Assembly (NCBI GenBank): GCA_028726925.1
Contig: JAQYPI010000110.1
Coordinates: 1 to 10,847 of the forward strand
DNA: 10,847 nt
Source of the DNA: Caryophanales bacterium
Lineage (GTDB): Bacteria > Bacillota_I > Bacilli_A > RFN20 > CAG-826
Direction: 5' to 3'
Shown here: positions 7,210 through 10,847 of the stretch, piece after piece
Numbering within the stretch: position 1 is the first letter of the stretch
Layout: the number at the start of each line of letters is the position of its first letter
Made by a program: the position numbers and the translations under genes
Notes under the pieces: model-generated
Database searches by the model: none
What the model was told of the DNA's origin: nothing
What the model saw: the letters and a program-made list of their open reading frames with translations, nothing else

Positions 7210-9270
7210 ATGGAAAACGAAACCAAAACCAATCTCCCCGCCTCCAAGGCCCCCGTCCAAGACGAGGATTTCGTCTTCGTCCAGCAGGACAAGTCGATCC
7301 ACGACGTCAAATTCGACACGAAGCCGACCACGTTCTTCAAGGACGCCCTCAAGCGTTTCGCGAAAAACAAATCCTCGGTCGTCGCGGCCGGAATCCTCGC
7401 CGTCATCATCGGGATGGCCATCATCGTCCCGCTCGCCGACGGCAACGACATCACGAACGTCAACGTCGATAACACGACCCACTTCCTTCCCCCGAAATGG
7501 TTCGATAACGCGGGCGGATTCCTCGACGGGACCGGCAAGGTCAAGGACGCGATCATCGACCCCAACACGAACCTCCCCGACGAGGCCCAATACGTCCATA
7601 GCGCCATCGTATGCAAAAAAGGCCAAAGCCTCGAAGACGCCATCGAGATCAAGGAATCTCGCGTCGCGGGCATCACCGAGACGATCCTCAAATACGGCAA
7701 GGGCGGCTACATCTCCATAGCCGTCGCCGGCAGCGAGGAAAACGGGATTTTCTTCCCCGCCCCGACCTCGGTCTCTTCCCCTTCTTTCACCTTTGATCCC
7801 GCCCTTGACGCGTCGGTCACCTACCACGTCCCAAGCGACTATTTCGTGGAAAAAGCCGGCGAGGAAACGTCCCTTTTCGCGACGCTGACCCTCGAAAGCG
7901 ACGCCCTAACCGAGGCCATCGTTCTCGCTTCAGATATTGACGTCGCGACGATGAACGACTTCACCGTCGACCTCTCGGGCAATGCTGATGTATCTTCCGC
8001 TCTCGGGCCCGCCGTCTCGAATTGCCGCCTCGTCCTCACCCTCTCCCCTAAGACCCTTGCGGACGCCTCGAACCTTTTCTACCTTGAGGGCGTTTCCGTC
8101 TCTGGGCAAGAAGGCCTCTTGCCCCTTGCCTTCGATAACGCGGTCGCCGAAGTGAGCCGCGAATCGGACAAGAAGATCCCCGCGGACGAGAAATACGCCT
8201 ATTCCTCCGGGGCGAACCGCTCCTTGGTCGAAGTCCTCGCCAAGACCGGTTCCTTCCGCTATGACTATTACGAGGCCGCCTTTGGCGAAACCACGATGGA
8301 AATCACCGAGAAAGAACTCGAGAAATACATCGAGCGCGGCTTCATCACGTGGGATTGGTCGGACAAATCCTCGACTTCCGCGGACGTTTGGCAAGATGCC
8401 GACCCGTCCATGTACGAAATCAAGGACCTCGAGCATTCCCCGATCCGCGAAGTCAAGCGCTTCAAGTACCGCCGCATCTCGTCCTCCATCGTCGAGACCG
8501 AGACCAAGACCCTTGAATGCACGGTGTCCAAATACCGTTACGCCTGGGCGAAAGGCCAGCTAGGCACCTGCGCGATGCCCCGCATGATCTTCGGCACGAA
8601 CCAAAACGGCCAGGATTTCTTCAAGATCGTGTTCTCCGGCCTTCTCACGTCCTTGGGCCTCGGGCTCCTAGCCGCCATCATCAACATCTTCGTCGGTCTC
8701 GTCTGGGGCGCCGTCTCCGGCTATTTCGGCGGCATCACGGACATGGTGATGGAACGCGTCATGGAAATCCTCGGCGGCATGCCCTGGATCGTCCTCATGA
8801 CCCTCATCGTCTTGCTGCTTGGCTCCGGGTTCTGGACGCTTCTGCTCGCCCTCTGCCTCACCGGGTGGATGGGCATCGCCGGCACGACGCGCAGCCAATT
8901 CTACCGTTTCAAGGGACGCGAATACGTCCTTGCTTCCCGCACCTTGGGGGCTAGCGACGCGCGCCTCATCTTCAAGCACATCCTGCCGAACGGCATCGGG
9001 ACCATCGTCACCGGCGCCGTCCTCATGATCCCGGGCGTCATCTTCACGGAGGCTAACGTCGCCTACCTTCTCCCTGGCGTCCTCCAATACGAGGGGGGCA
9101 TCGTGAGTTTCGGCCTCACCCTCTCCGACGCGCAGTCCTACTTGAACCATTATCCTTACCTCATCGTGAGCGCCTCGATCGTCATGGTCCTCATCATGAT
9201 CGCCTTCAACCTCTTTGGGAACGGCTTGCGCGACGCGCTCAACCCCAGCTTGAAAGGAGCGGACAACTGA
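7210..9270 (+). CDS. oppC: Oligopeptide ABC transporter permease OppC with large inserted extracytoplasmic domain
   Basis: This second permease of the importer has 686 residues, more than twice the roughly 300 usual for OppC. A cytoplasmic N-terminus (1-54) includes FFKDALKRFAKNK, the normal lead-in. The first membrane segment is at about 57-76 (VVAAGILAVIIGMAIIVPLA). About 380 residues follow that have no counterpart in standard OppC; they should lie outside the membrane and are rich in Asp, Ser, Thr, Val and Tyr. The standard core resumes at RMIFGTNQNGQDFFKIVFSG (from Arg458), matching the usual GTDxxGRD entry. It continues with the EAA loop around ASRTLGASDARLIFKHILPN (Ala575 onward) and ends DALNPSLKG. 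The frame and codon bias are continuous, so this is not a frameshift or gene fusion artefact. The insert may contact OppA or external peptides; this is inference. The stop is one base before oppD. Confidence 0.92.
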   Translation: MENETKTNLPASKAPVQDEDFVFVQQDKSIHDVKFDTKPTTFFKDALKRFAKNKSSVVAAGILAVIIGMAIIVPLADGNDITNVNVDNTTHFLPPKWFDNAGGFLDGTGKVKDAIIDPNTNLPDEAQYVHSAIVCKKGQSLEDAIEIKESRVAGITETILKYGKGGYISIAVAGSEENGIFFPAPTSVSSPSFTFDPALDASVTYHVPSDYFVEKAGEETSLFATLTLESDALTEAIVLASDIDVATMNDFTVDLSGNADVSSALGPAVSNCRLVLTLSPKTLADASNLFYLEGVSVSGQEGLLPLAFDNAVAEVSRESDKKIPADEKYAYSSGANRSLVEVLAKTGSFRYDYYEAAFGETTMEITEKELEKYIERGFITWDWSDKSSTSADVWQDADPSMYEIKDLEHSPIREVKRFKYRRISSSIVETETKTLECTVSKYRYAWAKGQLGTCAMPRMIFGTNQNGQDFFKIVFSGLLTSLGLGLLAAIINIFVGLVWGAVSGYFGGITDMVMERVMEILGGMPWIVLMTLIVLLLGSGFWTLLLALCLTGWMGIAGTTRSQFYRFKGREYVLASRTLGASDARLIFKHILPNGIGTIVTGAVLMIPGVIFTEANVAYLLPGVLQYEGGIVSFGLTLSDAQSYLNHYPYLIVSASIVMVLIMIAFNLFGNGLRDALNPSLKGADN

Positions 9271-9271
9271 T

Positions 9272-10810
9272 ATGGCTTATCCCACGATCCAATACCCGTT
9301 CGAGACGGGCGGCAACCCGGATGGCCGCGAGGTCGTCCTTTCGGTGCGCGATCTTTCCATCTCCTTTTCGACGGACGGGGGCTATGTCCACGCCGTCCGC
9401 GGGGTCGCCTTCGACCTCTACAAGGAAGAGACCCTCTGCATCGTCGGGGAGTCCGGCTCTGGCAAATCCGTCACGAACAAGACCATCATGGGCATCCTCC
9501 CCAAGAACGCCCACATCGATTCCGGCTCCGTCGTCTACCAAGGCGAGGACCTGACCAAGGTCTCGGAAGAGGAATTCCACCGCATCCGGGGCACGAAGAT
9601 CGGCATGATCTTCCAAGACCCCCTCTCCTCCCTCAACCCCATCATGAAAATCGGCAAGCAAATGACCGAGGTCATGATCATCCAGGGTAACCACCTGCGC
9701 CGCTACTACGATGACCTCATCAACGCCGAGTTCATCGAGACGAAGAACGACGAGCGCCTCCTTTACCTCGAGCGCCAAGAGGCGAAACGGAAGAAAAAAG
9801 TTGCTTCCGCCGCTATCAAGGCCGCGACGAAAGCCAAGGATGCTGCGAAGGTCCAGGACATCGCCGAACAGCTCGCCTCGTTCCTCGAGGCTTCCGCGAA
9901 GCGCGCCCAGACCCTCAAGGAGAAGGTCGCCGCGGACCGCAAGAAGCTAGCCATCGCCCGCGCCGAGGCGAAGAAGAAGGTCGCCGCGAAGAAAGCGGAC
10001 ATCGTTTCCCGCCACCGCGCCCTCCGCAAGCCGATCCTCAAAAAGCTTTTCTCTTTCAAGAAAGGCGCTTTCTCCGAAGCCTATGGGGAACTCATCCTCG
10101 AGCATCGCCGCTACCTAAGCGAAATCCGCGTCACCCATCGCGAAGCCAAGGAACGCGCCCTTTCCATCATGGCGGAAGTCGGCATTCCCGAACCGGAACG
10201 CCGCTTCAAGCAATACCCCTTCGAAGTCTCCGGCGGCATGCGTCAGCGCATCGTCATCGCGATCGCTTTGACCGCCGAGCCGGACGTCCTCATCTGCGAC
10301 GAGCCGACCACCGCCTTGGACGTCACGATCCAAGCCCAGATCCTCGAGCTCATCAACCGCCTCAAGAAGGACCACCACATGTCCGTCATCTTCATCACCC
10401 ACGACCTCGGCGTCGTCGCCAACATGGCGGACCGCGTCGCCGTCATGTACGCGGGCAAGATCGTCGAATACGGCACGGCGAAAGACGTGTTCTATTCTCC
10501 TGTCCACCCCTACACCTGGGCCCTCCTTTCCTCCATCCCCGACGTCGATAGCAAGGAAAAGCTCGACGCCATCCCCGGCACCCCGCCGAACATGCTCTTC
10601 CCGCCCAAGGGCGACGCTTTCGCGCTTCGTTCGAAATACGCGCTAGGCATCGATTTCAAGGAAGAGCCCCCGATGTTCCAGGTGAGCCCGACCCATTTCG
10701 CGGCGACTTGGCTACTCGACGACCGCGCCCCGAAGGCCGAGATGCCCAAAATCGTCCGCACGCGCATCGAGAATTCCCTTCTCCGCGCCAAGGAGGCCAA
10801 GCATGAATAA
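9272..10810 (+). CDS. oppD: Oligopeptide ABC transporter ATP-binding protein OppD with coiled-coil-like insertion
   Basis: This cytoplasmic ATPase powers peptide import and probably pairs with OppF. It has 512 residues, against about 330-360 normally. Walker A is GESGSGKS (59-66), the Q-loop is IFQDPLSSLNP (Gln115), the signature is VSGGMRQR (319-326, with Val replacing the usual Leu), Walker B is VLICDEP (339-345), the D-loop is TALD, and the switch His377 lies in ITHD. Between about 140 and 290 lies an extra stretch rich in Lys, Ala, Glu and Arg, likely helical or coiled coil. The C-terminal block HPYTWALLSSIP (412-423) is typical of peptide transporters. At the positions where many homologues have four Fe-S cysteines, this protein has Asp448, Ser454, Asp461 and Thr479. 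The start ATG 9272 follows the oppC stop by one base; its AAAGGAG (9253-9259) lies 12 bases away inside oppC, suggesting translational coupling. Confidence 0.94.
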   Translation: MAYPTIQYPFETGGNPDGREVVLSVRDLSISFSTDGGYVHAVRGVAFDLYKEETLCIVGESGSGKSVTNKTIMGILPKNAHIDSGSVVYQGEDLTKVSEEEFHRIRGTKIGMIFQDPLSSLNPIMKIGKQMTEVMIIQGNHLRRYYDDLINAEFIETKNDERLLYLERQEAKRKKKVASAAIKAATKAKDAAKVQDIAEQLASFLEASAKRAQTLKEKVAADRKKLAIARAEAKKKVAAKKADIVSRHRALRKPILKKLFSFKKGAFSEAYGELILEHRRYLSEIRVTHREAKERALSIMAEVGIPEPERRFKQYPFEVSGGMRQRIVIAIALTAEPDVLICDEPTTALDVTIQAQILELINRLKKDHHMSVIFITHDLGVVANMADRVAVMYAGKIVEYGTAKDVFYSPVHPYTWALLSSIPDVDSKEKLDAIPGTPPNMLFPPKGDAFALRSKYALGIDFKEEPPMFQVSPTHFAATWLLDDRAPKAEMPKIVRTRIENSLLRAKEAKHE

Positions 10811-10847
10811 CGAGCAGAAGAAACACAAGGAAGCCAAGTCCTCCTCG
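10803..10847 (+). CDS. Start of next operon gene, probably oppF (second ATPase), cut by window edge
   Basis: Only 15 codons are visible: MNNEQKKHKEAKSSS. ATG 10803 overlaps the last eight bases of oppD in another frame and has an excellent AAGGAGG (10790-10796) six bases upstream, so it is a real, translationally coupled start. The short charged peptide has no family signal. The oppF identity rests only on the usual oppABCDF order and on the need for a partner to OppD. Confidence 0.6.
   Translation, partial: MNNEQKKHKEAKSSS

Noticed and set aside
7438..8580. OppC insert as a frameshift, intron or fused separate gene
   Set aside because: The reading frame and codon bias continue without break, and no internal ribosome site, stop or mobile-element border is seen.
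1..10847. tRNA, rRNA, CRISPR arrays, insertion sequences
   Set aside because: No cloverleaf-like sequence, regularly spaced repeats, transposase motif or terminal inverted repeats were seen on reading both strands.

Overview
The window comes from a high-GC bacterium (about 60% GC by eye, with a strong preference for C or G at third codon positions) that makes lipid-anchored surface proteins. It uses the standard genetic code: TGG encodes Trp, and TGA serves as the stop of oppC. Clear Shine-Dalgarno sequences, Cys-anchored lipoproteins with Gly/Ser/Thr-rich linkers, and enlarged oligopeptide-transporter subunits suggest a Gram-positive or wall-less Firmicutes relative (Erysipelotrichia/Mollicutes-like). 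This placement is inferred; no phylogenetic marker is present.

Layout, left to right. Positions 1-2590 carry two minus-strand lipoprotein genes. One is an unrecognised lipoprotein cut by the left edge. The other, upstream of it in transcription order, is a 732-residue M6-family zinc metalloprotease with HExxHxxGxxD and EF-hand-like calcium loops. Positions 2591-2701 are a compact divergent control region. Positions 2702-3097 carry a small plus-strand membrane protein resembling the DUF3899 family, which may be translated from a leaderless mRNA. Positions 3098-3303 are AT-rich control DNA. From 3304 to the right edge runs an oligopeptide ABC transporter operon: oppA (lipid-anchored binding protein), a UUCG-capped hairpin, oppB, oppC, oppD, and the first 15 codons of a further gene that is probably oppF.

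How they fit together. The M6 protease is anchored on the cell surface and probably breaks down external protein. The Opp system would then capture and import the peptides. A 12-base sequence, TTGCAAATTTTT, is identical in the candidate promoters of the protease and of oppA and includes the proposed -35 hexamer in both. This fits shared regulation of digestion and uptake, but has not been demonstrated.

The most distinctive feature is that the transporter is enlarged throughout. OppA has 913 residues. OppC carries about 380 extra residues between its first membrane segment and the permease core. OppD carries about 150 extra residues, Lys/Ala/Glu-rich, between the Q-loop and the signature motif. 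OppD also lacks the four C-terminal cysteines that bind an Fe-S cluster in many homologues. I saw no RNA gene, CRISPR array, insertion sequence or clear sign of recent transfer.
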